Below are positions 24,224 to 35,793 of a stretch of 64,000 bases of DNA, one piece after another. The position numbers and the translations under genes were made by a program. The stretch's first letter is position 1, and every line of letters begins with the position of its first letter. The notes beneath the pieces are model-generated. The model saw only the letters and a list, made by a program, of their open reading frames with translations. It searched no databases and had not been told where the DNA came from. The DNA is from Eutreptiella sp. 'Long Island Sound 2002' (lineage: Eukaryota > Euglenozoa > Euglenophyceae > Eutreptiales > Eutreptiaceae), in contig OZ038382.1 in assembly GCA_964036045.1 (NCBI GenBank), positions 154,534,265 through 154,598,264 of the forward strand, in the 5' to 3' direction.

Positions 24224-24742
24224 ATGTAGCTACCTTGCCCACTTGTGCGCCACTTCTGATTCTGCCCCCCCCCTTTGCACCGGTGGGTACCCCCAAGCGG
24301 CAGAGGTTATGTAGCCACCTTGCCCACTTGTGAGCTATCTCTGATTCTGCCCCCCGATGTGAAGCGGTGGGGACCCCCCAGGCGGCAGGGTTTAGGTAGC
24401 CACCTTGCCCACTTGTGGGCCACTTCTGATTTTGCCTCCCTACTTTGAAGCGGTGGGGACCCCCCAAGCGGCAGGGGTTATGTAGCCACCTTGCCCACTT
24501 GTGGGCCACCTCTGATTCTGCCCCCCGCTTTTCAGCAGTGGCGACCCCCCATGCGGCCGTGGTTATGTAGCCACACTGCCCACTTGTGCGCCACCTCTGA
24601 TTCTCCCCCCCACTGTGAAGCGGTGGGGACCCCCCAGGCGGCAGGGGTTATGTAGCCACCTCTGATTCTGCCCCGCGCTCTGAAGCGGTGGGGACCCCCG
24701 AGGCGGCAGGGGTTATCTAGCCACCTTGCCCACTTGTGAGCC
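24224..24742. repeat. 85-bp minisatellite, block 5
   Basis: Second copy of block 3 (15588-16106), same number of units, including the shortened unit. Confidence 0.93.
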
Positions 24743-25991
24743 CGGGGGGGGGGGGGGGGCTACTCCGCGTGCCCTAGGGGCCTTCGGCCAACAGCTAGTT
24801 GCCAAAGGTGTCGCCCTCCGGCCTCCATAGGCGCCTAAGCCGCCCGATGCGCCATGAACACCAAAGGTGCCCTAAGGAAAATTTTGTCCAATTTGCACCC
24901 CAACACTATCCTTAAACCCAACCTTGACTCTAACACCCATCCCCAACCTTAGCCTACTCCTATCCCTACACCTAATGAAGACAGAATATTGGGACCGAGG
25001 TGGTGGGGGAGGGAACATCAGCTATGGGTGATAAGGGACATCAAGAATGATTCACACATTGATGGCTCGTGACAAAGTGAAATCCGCTTGCAAGTGAACC
25101 CCATCACCACGAGGCCCACTTTCAAGGCTTTTTGGACTTCTCAGGGGCCAAAATGCCCCGAAATGGGCTCCAAATGGGCCCATTTCACCTGCTTGTGGTC
25201 TAGGATGAGGTTTGGGAAAATGCGTTTTGACCCATTTTTGACCCATTCTTGGTCCCAAAAGGCCCATTTTCAAGGCATGTTGGGATTTTCTGAGGATCAA
25301 AATGGGCCACCACAAGCCAAAAAAGGTCCAAAAACTTGTTTTAGCGTCGCACATGGTTTAGGATCATTTAGTGAGAAAAGTCATCTTTTTGCCCCTACTG
25401 GACCCTGTTGACCCATTTGGGCACCCACCTGTTTGGGCTTGAGCTTGCAGCTTGCCGCGGCCTAGTGGGCCTAGGTATTAGGGTCTAGGTGTCCGTTTGT
25501 GCACTTCTGAGGGGTGGAAACCACAAAAAGTGGGGGGTTTTGGGTGGAGTAGGTGCCCTCGGAATCGCATTTTGAGCCATGTAACCAAAGATATGGCCTA
25601 TTCTTGGTTTGTGGCTGTGGGCATTTGGAGCTTTTGGGGGGCTTTTTGGGCCGCTTCCGGGACATATCATGGAGTTGGAGGGCGGGAAAGAGCTCTTTGA
25701 CACCGGGAAGTGAACCTCCACATGGAATGCACCCACCATTTCCCTTCGTTTGGCCGTTTGGAATGTGTTCTAGGGCTTTTTTTGCCCAAAAATGGCTGTT
25801 TTTGGCCCTAAACTGCAGTTTTTGAAATTGAGGTCCGCCACTTGCAAATCCCGTTTCCGGCCGCCACTGTTGAGTTTCTTGCTCAAACTGTGTGTGATTG
25901 TACTTCACACCCATAAGTATCATCCACCAAAGTTCAAGCCGAATCTCAAGCACCATGACAGAGTTCTAATTTTTTCCCATTTCGCGCGTGC

Positions 25992-26026
<35 letters not shown>

Positions 26027-26596
26027 GCTAAACCTGGTAGGTCCACCCTAGACACTAAAAAGGGTTATAAAACCAAGACTAGTTCCACCAGCTCGGTGAC
26101 CCTAACCCTAACCCCAGCCCTAACCCCACCCGTGGCTCTCACCCTAGGCTAGGGTCAAAGTGATTGATGGGGTCCAAAATGGAGAGCAATGATGTGGCAA
26201 AAGCAACCAAGAGCGAAATTGGGGGGATCTTTCTCAGCCCAATAAACATGGCTGGCATGGCAAAACCAACTAGCTGCAAAGGTTAGGGTTAGGTTTATGG
26301 TGATGGAATGGTTAAAGGGAGGGCAAGGCGAGGTAAAGGGAGCCTGTGCCCCCCCAAAACCCCAAATCGCCCCACCTGGTTCCCCCCCCCCACCACCCCG
26401 AATTGCCCCACTTGGACCCCCCCCCCCGAACCGACCCTCCCGGAGCCCCCCCCCCCAGGCCCCTCCTATACCTCCCCCCATTCGCCCTCCCTGTGCCCCC
26501 CCCTCAGACCCCCCCCCCCCCCCCCAAGGGGCCTCCGGCTGACAGTTAGTTGGGGGGGTAGTTGGCGTTCAGAACCGAGGGGTCGCCCCCCCCGTG
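24743..26596. mobile_element. Module M2, copy 2 (shorter)
   Basis: Second copy of 16107-19096, flanked by a perfect CTTGTGAGCC repeat (24733-24742, 26597-26606). It lacks about 200 bp after the left G run and the 928-bp stretch of copy 1, and its poly-C tracts are shorter. Confidence 0.6.
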
Positions 26597-28960
26597 CTTG
26601 TGAGCCACCTCTGATTCTGCCCCGCGCTCTGAAGCGGTGGGGACCCCCTAGGCGGCGGGGGTTATGTAGCCACCTTATCCATTTGTGGGCCACTTCTGAT
26701 TTTGCCCCCCCCTCTGAAGCGCTGGGGACCCCCAAGGAGGCAGGGGTTATGTAGCCGACTTGCCCACTCATGGGCCACTTCTGATTGTGCCCCCCCGCTT
26801 TGAAGCGGTGGGGACCCCCCAGGCGGCAGGGGTTATGTAGCCACCTTGCCCACTTGTGGGCCACTTGTGATTGTGCCCCCCGCTCTGAAGCGGTGGGGAC
26901 CCCCCATGTGGCATGCGTTATGTAGCCACTAGCCCACTTGTGGGCCACTTCTGATTCTGCCCCCGCTCTTAAGTGGTGGGGAACCCAAATGCGGCAGGGG
27001 TTATGTAGCCACTAGCCCGCTTGTGGGCCACTTCTGATTCTACCCCCCGCTCTTAAGTGGTGGGGACCCCCCAGGCGGCAGGGGTTATGTAGCCACTAGC
27101 CCACTTGTAAGGCACTTCTGATTCTGCCCCCCGCTCCGATGCGGTGGGGACCCCCCATGCGGCAGGGGTTATGTAGCCACCTTGCCCACCTGTGGGCCAC
27201 TCTTGATTCTGCCCCCCGCTTTGAAGCAGTGGGGACCCCCCAGGCGGCAGGGGTTATGTAGCCACCTTGCCCACTTGTGGGCCACTTCTGATTTTGCACC
27301 CCGCTTTGAAGCGCTGGGGACCCCCCAGGCGGCAGGGGTTATGTAGCCATCTTGCTCACTTGTGAGCCACTCCTGATTTTGCCCCCCGCTCTTAAGTGGT
27401 GGGGACCCCCCAGGCGGCACGGGTTATGTAGCCACCTTGCCCACTTGTGGGCCACTTCTGATTGTGCCCCCCGCTCTCAAGTGGTGGGTACCCCCCATGC
27501 AGCAGGGGTTATGTAGCTACCTTGCCCACTTGTGAGCTACTTGTGATTCTGCCCCCCACTTTGAAGTGGTGGGGACCCCCTAGGCGGCAGGGGTTATGTA
27601 GCCACCTTGCCCACTTGTGGGCCACTTCTGTTTGTGCCCCCCGCTTTGAAGCGGTGGGGACCCCCCAGGCGGTAGGGGTTATGTAGCCATCTTGCTCACT
27701 TGTGAGCCACTCCTGATTTTGCCCCCCGCTCTTAAGTGGTGGGGACCCCCCAGGCGGCACGGGTTATGTAGCCACCTTGCCCACTCGTGGGCCACTTCTG
27801 ATTGTGCCCCCCGCTCTCAAGTGGTGGGTACCCCCCATGCAGCAGGGGTTATGTAGCTACCTTGCCCACTTGTGAGCTACTTGTGATTCTGCCCCCCACT
27901 TTGAAGTGGTGGGGACCCCCTAGGCGGCAGGGGTTATGTAGCCACCTTGCCCACTTGTGGGCCACTTCTGTTTGTGCCCCCCGCTTTGAAGCGGTGGGGA
28001 CCCCCCAGGCGGTAGGAGTTATGTAGCCAGCTTGCCCACTTGTGGGCCACTTCTGATTCTGCCCCCCGCTTTGAAGCGCTGGGGACCCCCCAGGCGGCAG
28101 GGGTTATGTAGCCACCTTGCCCACTAGTGGGCCACTTCTGCTTGTGCCCCCTGCTTTGAAGCACTGGGGACCCCCCAGGGGGCAGGGGTTATGTAGCTAC
28201 CTTGCCCACTTGTGAGCTACTTGTGATTCTGCCTCCTACTTTGAAGTGGTGGGGACCCCCTAGGCGGCAGGGGTTATGTAGCCACCTGGCCAACGTTTGG
28301 GCCACTTCTGATTGTGCCCCCCGCTTTGAAGCGGTGGGGACCCCTAGGCGGCAGGGGTTATGTAGCCACCTTGCCCACTTGTGGGCCACTTCTGATTCTG
28401 GCCCCCGCTTTGAAGCGGTCAGGATCCCGCATGCGGCAGGGGTTATGTAGCCACCTTGCCCACTTGTGAGCCACTTCTGATTCTGCCCCCGCTTTTAAGT
28501 GGTGGGGACGACCCCCCGTGGGCACGGGTTATGTAGGCAGCTTGCCCACTTGTGGGCCACTTCTGATTCTGCCCCCCGCTTTGAAGCGGTGGGGACCCCC
28601 CCATGCGGCAGGGGTTATGTGGCCACCTTGCCCACTTGTGGGCCACTTTTGATTTTGCCCCCCGCTCTTAAGTGTCGGAGACCCCCCAGGCGGCAGGGGT
28701 TATGTAGCCACCTTGGCCATTTGTGGGCCACTTCTGATTGTGTTCCCCGCTTTGAAGCGCTTGGGACCCCCCAGGTGGTAGCTGTTATGTAGCCACCTTG
28801 CCCACTTGTGGGCCACTTCTGATTCTGCCCCCCGCTCTCAAGTGGTGGGGACCCCCCAGGCGGCAGGGGTTATGTAGCTACCTTGCCCACTTGTGAGCCA
28901 CTTGTGATTCTGCCCCCCGCTTTGAAGTGGTGGGGACCCCCTGGGCGGCAGGGGTTATGT
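26597..28960. repeat. 85-bp minisatellite, block 6, interrupted by the chromovirus LTR
   Basis: About 28 units. A four-unit group of 340 bp is tandemly duplicated (matching starts near 27462 and 27802). The block stops at GGGGTTATGTA (28951-28961), where the LTR of the retrotransposon begins, so the element inserted into the minisatellite. Confidence 0.93.
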
Positions 28961-31716
28961 AAAGAAGGTCCCTACCAGGACCGGCCCCCGCTGTGCCCCT
29001 TCCGCCTGTAATCCCTGCTGATTTGCTCCGGATCAATGCTTGCATTTCTCAAAGTCCAGGGTCCAAAATCCAAAAATATAGAAAATAAGATCCTCCTTCA
29101 ACCCTGAATAGCAACCAGATCCCACAAGTACAGCAATAGCCCAATTCACAATCCAAATCAGGCTGCGGGCTTTCGTTCAGCACACCGGTCGTCTCACGGT
29201 GGCGGACATGTACAAGAATTGCACCAAAGAGGAAAGCCCTGAAATTGGCATATGAACACAAATAAAGCAAAGTTGGGGAAAGATGGAAACGTACACATTC
29301 ACAGCCATAGACCCCTCATTCCCTGGACTCAAGACCTTCCCTTGACTCACCAACATGATGCCCTGAACCCAATCAAATAAGATGGCTAAATGCCATGTGT
29401 CAAAAGTCACTACATAAACCCCAAAAATGTGTTCACTCCCAAGCCTCTAAATCCTAGCCCAATAGGGGAGGTGGCGTGTCATGGCCTAGAGTGGCACTCA
29501 GGACCATGCCCTACCCTGACATAAACTTGGTTGGACTTGGAGTCGAATGGGCTTGGAGAAATGACCTATGAGTTTGAACTCATAACATGCCAAAAAACTG
29601 CCAATTCACACCATATTGGCCATATATCACATATATGCTCAAAATTGAAGTTACCACCTATCCGAAGGCTCAAAGCACGCATGGAATCGAAGTCTAGTAT
29701 TCATGGAGGATATAGACCAAAGGTCAATGCCCATGTACATCCCCACTTTACCCTTGAAACCCCTTCGGATATGGGCGCCACGCACTGCCCAAGTCAGCCC
29801 ATGATCTTGAGATCAATTCTTGTGATCTTTCGTGCGCCAAGCCAAATGGAGTACGCGATCCGGCATATGGTGGTGTTCAACTCCAAAGCATATGCCAACA
29901 TATGAACAACATACCATGGTTCGACTCTCCATAGGCTTCTTGCTGTTTGCCGACCAGGTAAGTACACAAAATGCAAAAATGAGCAAAAATTGAGGTCAAA
30001 AACATGAAAACATGACCAAGCACAAAGTTGTCATGATAGTATATCTCTATGCTCACCCATGATATCCGCTCATGGTTCAATACACAAACGATTCGAACCA
30101 TTGGCGAACAATTCCCCCACTTGGATCCCCAATCGGGCGCATGGAGATACCTTCGCCACTCGTATCTACATGCCCCATGAAAATGGGAGTGCACTCATGG
30201 ATCTCTTCCCAAACATACCATGAGCAATACATATGCGGTAGACTTAGTCTAGCGCTTTGAATTCCACAATTGGGACATGGGCAAAACCCTTGTCACGTAT
30301 GGCTCCCCATCTCTTTGGCCACACGAAGATATATAACATGGGCGTGAGCATATCAAGACATATACCATGCATATAAAACATACCCTCAAAAGTGGCTCCC
30401 ACCATGATATGCCATGTCCCTCCATGGATATAACTTCACGTTAAAAATGCGTAGGAACCCAAGGAAAGTGTCTATGCAACCCCAACAATCATGCGGTACA
30501 CTCGAAAGTCGCATTAAAATATTCGGTTGCACGGTCCAAGAGTTATATATCAATTTATACCCTCTTGACCATTATCCCTTGCAACACCGGGCATGTGTAC
30601 GCAACAAAGGCGTTTGATGCTTCCTAAATTAAGTTGAGACTAAGGCGCTTGCAACCCAACCTTCCTTATTCTCTTTCCTCACACTCGCGCGTAGATATGG
30701 CCCTTCAAAGTGGTTCCACGATTCACTTTTGTTTCCCTTATATCTCCAAGTCAAATGGGTGGCAAGTATAAGGGAAACCTGATTCGGGCATAGGGAAAAG
30801 AGTATGACCACTCGAAGAAGTCCAAATCCAGTGCGGCGATGTCGAAGTTGAAAATCCGATTTCGACATCGCGAAAAATTCAAATTAAAATTTCGAGTGCT
30901 TATTTAGAAAATTGCGGAAGCAACGAACCCTTCGCTGATGAAATCTGACCCTTCAACGGAGTATCCGCCAAAATATCTGGAAATAACAGTTAACCAATCG
31001 GTTAACGCAAAATGGCGAGCCAACTGACGGTCGCCGATACATTGACCATCAGAACGAAAGGCTGAAAAATTACGGAAACATCATGATAATAAAACCCTGT
31101 TGGTTCCTGATATTCCGATATATAAATCTCCGCTGGCGGTGCCTCGGTTCTGAATATGGCCGCTCATAGCCGGAATGGCCAAACCTATCACACTATCACA
31201 TCAGGTAGGTCAGGTTGATGGGAGAGTATGATATCAGCCAATGGCGGCTTGCCGGCACATAGATACACACCCCAAGTGACCCCAAGATGGCCACGGGGGT
31301 CCGAACCGGCTTCAGCCCCCTTCTCAGAGCATTGTTACCGCTCGGAAGTCATTGAAGAGAGGACGGAAGGACCCCAATGGGCTCCAACTCCCCCCTCCAT
31401 GTCCCAAGGACACATGGAGGCCCCACACACGTCGTAGGCGTCCCCCATGCCTCAAGGGAGGGGTGAGGACACTGATACTCAGCGCCCTACGCCATATCCG
31501 GTCTCCTCTTGATCTACAACATGGACCAAGGGGATCAAAGATAGAGAAATGTCGTCGGTCGACCTAAATAAGTATACCACAGTGAAATATATATGTGGAG
31601 ATCGAGTGAAGGGGGTAGATGGCCAATCAAGGCCCAAAAATCCCCGGATGAACGCCCTCACCCGTCTCTCCAAGCACAGAAACAAACAAAATGCCAAGGG
31701 GGGATCCATTACGGTG
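28961..31716 (-). repeat. 3' LTR and 3' untranslated region of the chromovirus
   Basis: On the minus strand this follows the chromodomain end of pol and runs out at 28961, with terminal sequence ...GACCTTCTTTA identical to the LTR end in front of the primer-binding site at 35573. It is homologous to the 5' LTR for at least 28961-29850. The LTR start lies somewhere between 29850 and 31716 and could not be fixed; no clear polypurine tract was found. It lacks the hAT insertion present in the 5' LTR and so preserves the empty site (TTGAAGGAGGATCTT near 29090-29104). Small ORFs here are not genes. Confidence 0.75.
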
Positions 31717-34236
31717 CTACAGCAGCAACCAAATGGACCAACACGTCCTTGACATCCAAAGAATATTCTTTTTCTTCAGGTAGTCCATCCAGACCGTGGT
31801 GTACCTCGGCACAAAACTGCTCGGAGGTTCCCACGAGTCCCTGGATGCGGCGAATCCCTTCCAACGGACTTTATAAAGCCTACCCTCAGGCGTCCCCGGG
31901 TCCGGCTTGTCCGCCAGGATCTTCTCAGCGGTGAAGTCGTCGTCCTCACCCTCGTCGTCCGAGTCCACATCGCCGGCCGTGAACTCGAAGGTGACGGGAC
32001 ATCCGCTGGGGTCTGGTGCTCGGGGACGAAGCTGGGTATGGTCGCGGTCCCGGATCTTGTTATCCCCCACACGAACCGCATACACATCCTGCCCGACCTT
32101 CCGCACGATTACCCCCGGCACATACCAAGATGCCTGCCGATGCCTGGACAGAACATCCTTGTGGTGCCGCTCCACCCACACGGTGTCTTGGAGAGCATAC
32201 TTCTGGACTTTTCCCTGCTTGAAGTACTTGGCCCTCTTGTCATGCTCGTCCTGCAGTGCCTTGCACACCTTGGCCGCCGTGTCGTCCGCCTCAGCCATCA
32301 TGGCATTCGCATCCCGGGCCACTTTGCCATGGTTCAACCACGGGAGAGTGCGTGACACTCGATCCCGTAGGAACAGGATGCGATGGGGCGACAGTCCAGT
32401 GGGTCCCGGAAGGTCGTGATACGCTTGGAGTACCCTCCACAGCGAATTGTACCAATTCCGGCCCGGTTCGTCGATGTGCAGCTGGCGGAACATCCGGCCA
32501 CCTCAGCCCAGCCATTCGACCGGCTGTGGTATGCCACTGTCTTGGCGTGCCGAATCCCCATGTGCTTACACATCGTCTTGAACCACGTCCCCACGAATTG
32601 ACTGACCCGATCCCTGCAGATGACAGCTGGGACATCGAAAATCGTCAGCCAATGCCGGATCATGGCATTAGCGACGGTCTTGGCCTGCAGCCCCACTCCA
32701 TGCTTGTCCTTCTTGTCCTTCTTCTTGGACTTCTTGCCCGGGACTGCCACGATATACCCGCTGTGCCTGTCCACCGCCAGGATGACACAGTCGTAGGTCT
32801 CGCCGTCCACGGTGACCTCAGGCATGGTGAATACATCCATGGCCACGGACCGCATAGGGGCCTCCGGTATAGCCGTGTACACCGGGTTGCCCGCTGTGGA
32901 GTGGTTGGGGCTCTTCCCGGCCCGACACACGGCACAGTCGCTGCAGTACCTATCCAGGATGGCGTAGTACCCCGGAGGGAACTTGAAACGCCACTCAAGG
33001 TCCTGCTGCATCTTGTCTCGGCCAGGCTGCATGAGCTGGGCGTTGTGCCAATGGTCAATAAGCTCCTCTACTCGGTTCTCGGGCACCAGCAGCTTGTCCT
33101 TGAGGAACAACTTGTCCCCATCCTCGGTCAAGCCCTCAGGCCACTCGTCGTCCGAGGGGGTGCTCACGGCATTCCAGTACTTGCTCCAGTGCTCGGATGC
33201 CGCGTAGTCATCCGACCAGTCCTCTGTGAGCACCGACCTGACTAGCTCTACAGGGGCCACCATCCATTGCTCGAGGGTTTCCTCTCGAATAGCTTGGACG
33301 CGGGCACCCCGGAACTTGGCCAGGTCCGTACGGTTTGCCATCACCACAAAGCACTTGACCCCCTCTTGCTGCATGGTCTTCTCCATCTCGATGATGCGCT
33401 TGGCCTCCTCGGTCTCCTCGGCGTCTCCATGGCTGGATATGTCCATCCAAGCCTTGCCCGCGCGGTAGGCCCACCGACTGAGGCAATCTGCCACAGTGTT
33501 GTCCTTCCCCGGGACGTATACAACGCTGAGGTCGAACTTGGCGAATGTCTCATGCCATCGGGCCCTCCTTGCCGCCGGTCCCGAGGGGGTGTCGACGTGC
33601 TCCTTGCGCCAGCTCTGCAAGGACTGATGGTCCGTACAGACCACCACCGGTTGCAATCCGACGTGGCCACACCACTTCCTGAGCGCACAAACAATGGTGT
33701 ACGTCACCTTCTCCCTCGCGGTCCAGGTGCGGCGTTGGCCCTCGGCCAGGATCCGGCTCCAGAACGCCACGGGTACATGTGACCCGTCGTCTCGGATCTG
33801 CTCGAGGACTGCCCCCACAGCATAGTCCGAGGCATCCGTCCGTAGCACGAATCCCTTGTCCGGGTCCACCAGGAATAGCCCCAGTTGCCCCAGGAGTCGC
33901 TCCTTCAGGCGGCTGAACGCATCTTCGGCCTCAGGGGTCCAAGCAAGCTTCTTCTTGCTCCCCTTCCGGCCATCGAACTTGCCCACTTGCACCATCTTGT
34001 GCAGCGGCCCCGACAGTTCTGCATACATCCGGACATAGCCCGAATAGTAGTTGCAGAACCCCATGAAGGATCGGAGTTCGCTGATGGTCTGGGGCTTCTC
34101 CCAGTGGTGCAGGGACGCCAGCTTTCCAGGCATGGGACGGCGTTGCCCGTGACCAACCACGTGACCCGCGAACTCCACTTCCTTCACGAAGAGTGAGGCT
34201 TTGGTGGGCTTGCACACCATGTTGTGCTTGTCCAAC
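31717..34236 (-). pseudogene. pol: Chromovirus pol, second part: RNase H, integrase, chromodomain (one frameshift)
   Basis: Read on the minus strand, the first frame opens just after the hAT break with the rest of the RT connection, then RNase H (LRTDASDYAVGAVL, with CTDHQSLQSW). Integrase follows with its zinc region (H-rich DHWHNAQ, then CSDCAVC). The catalytic triad is AMDVFTMP (D1), CRDRVSQF (D2) and SNGWAEVAG (E), with exactly 35 residues between D2 and E. A single-base loss near 32495 shifts the frame. The second frame (32493-31717) holds the end of integrase and a chromodomain (LYKVRWKGFAASRDSWEPPS). Chromodomains steer integration of chromoviruses to modified histone tails. The N-terminal half of the gene is at 38599-41127 on the other strand. 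Confidence 0.9.
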
Positions 34237-35434
34237 TAGGGATGCAGGTTCGAATTCGCACGAATTCGCTCGAATTCGAATTCGCCCCGAATTCGCACGA
34301 ATTCGTGGACCCCTCCGAATTCGAATTCGCAACTTCAAATTCGAATTCCCCCTTGATTCGCTTGAATTCCCCCGAGGCTTAGAATCCATAGGCACCTACA
34401 ATTTACCTTCACCTCTTTGCATATGCCCATTACCATATGGCATTAAACATTTCAAGTCCAAAAGCTTCCATAACCTTGCAATTTTTGTTGTTTGTTGTTG
34501 CTTGCATTCACCGTGCTTAAACTATTTGACAAAAATAAAGACAAATCAAAACCAAGAATTCCAAATATCGATGTATACACCCTTCCTCGATTCTTTCAAA
34601 TACCTTTTGGAAAAAAAGCAACGAAGCATGCAAAATCACCAATCCACACACAAACCATCACATGTGAACCACTTCTTGCCATTATTGGGCCTTCATTCAT
34701 TGTATTCTTGCATTGAATCATGGGACTTGAATTCATCTAAGGGAGAGGATAACAAATACAAGGGAAACATAAAGCAAACTAGCAATGGGCATTCAATTAA
34801 CATTATTATTGTCATGATGCTCAATAATCATCACTATGTGACTGTTACAGTACGCTGTCAAATCTGGACTTTTTCGAACCTCGTAACAAGGATTTCTCTG
34901 CGTGCACGGAGCCGACGAGGGCAAGGAGTGTACCAAAATGAAGGTTAGGCAAGGGAAAACACGTTTTGACTGTCCAAAGTCGAAAAAAAAAGGTCGAAAA
35001 TTAAAAGTTCGCGACGCGTTTTTCTCCGAACTGGTGCGGTTTTGGGAGGAACAGAGGGCATCGTCGTGTTCAGTGCAACGAGGCGGAGACAGCGGTGCGT
35101 TCAAAAGTCAAAAACAAGCTTTTTTCTCGAGACCGAGTACGCAGGCACCGCACAAGCAACTGAATGGGTTAATCAAAGCACAATGATCATGGTTTTAATT
35201 GTATAAAGTCAAAAAAATTATTGCATGGCACAATTCAAAGTTAGGTTTTCATCTGGAGAAAAGACGGCGCACGCGTGGTCATTTTGCTGTCGCCTGCGAA
35301 TTCGCAGAGCGAATTCGCCCCGAATTCGCAGTACTGTGAATTTCAGGCCGAATTCGCAGCGAATTCGTGCTGCGAACGAATTCGCAGCGAATTCGGCGAA
35401 TTCAAATTAAATTCGCTGCGAATCTGCATCCCTA
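34237..35434 (+). mobile_element. Non-autonomous hAT element, copy 2 (1,198 bp)
   Basis: Same length, orientation and near-identical sequence as copy 1, with the TAGGGATGCAG/CTGCATCCCTA ends and GAATTC-rich subterminal arrays. Left flank is TGTCCAAC (34229-34236), the reverse complement of the GTTGGACA that precedes copy 3 and the 41128 element. Right flank is AAGGAGGA (35435-35442), the partner of the left flank of copy 1. It therefore joins the RNase H half of the retrotransposon to the LTR end in the wrong relative orientation. Confidence 0.93.
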
Positions 35435-35573
35435 AAGGAGGATCTTATTTTCTATATTTTTGGATTTTGGACCCTGGACTTTGAGAAATGCAAGCATTGA
35501 TCCGGAGCAAATCAGCAGGGATTACAAGCGGAAGGGGCACAGCGGGGGCCGGTCCTGGTAGGGACCTTCTTTA
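35435..35573 (+). repeat. 3' end of the chromovirus 5' LTR
   Basis: Matches the reverse complement of 28961-29099 with about one difference in 139 bp. Together with 1-761 it makes up the known part of the 5' LTR. The LTR/PBS boundary is fixed because 5' and 3' LTR copies diverge right after ...CTTCTTTA. Confidence 0.88.
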
Positions 35574-35585
35574 TGGTAGCAGAGG
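35574..35585 (+). promoter_or_regulatory. Primer-binding site for initiator tRNA-Met
   Basis: TGGTAGCAGAGG directly abuts the LTR end. It is the exact complement of the 3' end CCTCTGCTACCA found in some eukaryotic initiator tRNA-Met genes, including the human one. Minus-strand DNA synthesis would start here. Confidence 0.85.
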
Positions 35586-35793
35586 CTTACCTGCTGCCCC
35601 TACTAACCGCCGACCCGGGGACTTGGGCCCTTATGAGCCCTGCCCAAGTACGCCCCGGGTGCGTATTGTGGACTCGGTGGAGATCACGCCGGAGATTGGA
35701 GCCATAGAAGAACCGAGACGTTCAAGAGCATGGCGAACTCCGGAAGTTGAAGCCCGAAGAGAAGTACGACATTCGGGAAGAGGAGGACGTGAC

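Noticed and set aside
6629-28960. CRISPR-like array
   Set aside because: Units are contiguous 85-bp repeats with no unique spacers, in a eukaryotic context.
6629-28960. Family of repeated small proteins (LAHLWATSDF... phrases)
   Set aside because: Unit length is not a multiple of three, phrases occur in several frames and on both strands, and all are explained by the minisatellite.
32256-33245. 329-aa plus-strand ORF
   Set aside because: Antisense shadow of the integrase/RNase H gene, which has clear catalytic motifs on the minus strand.
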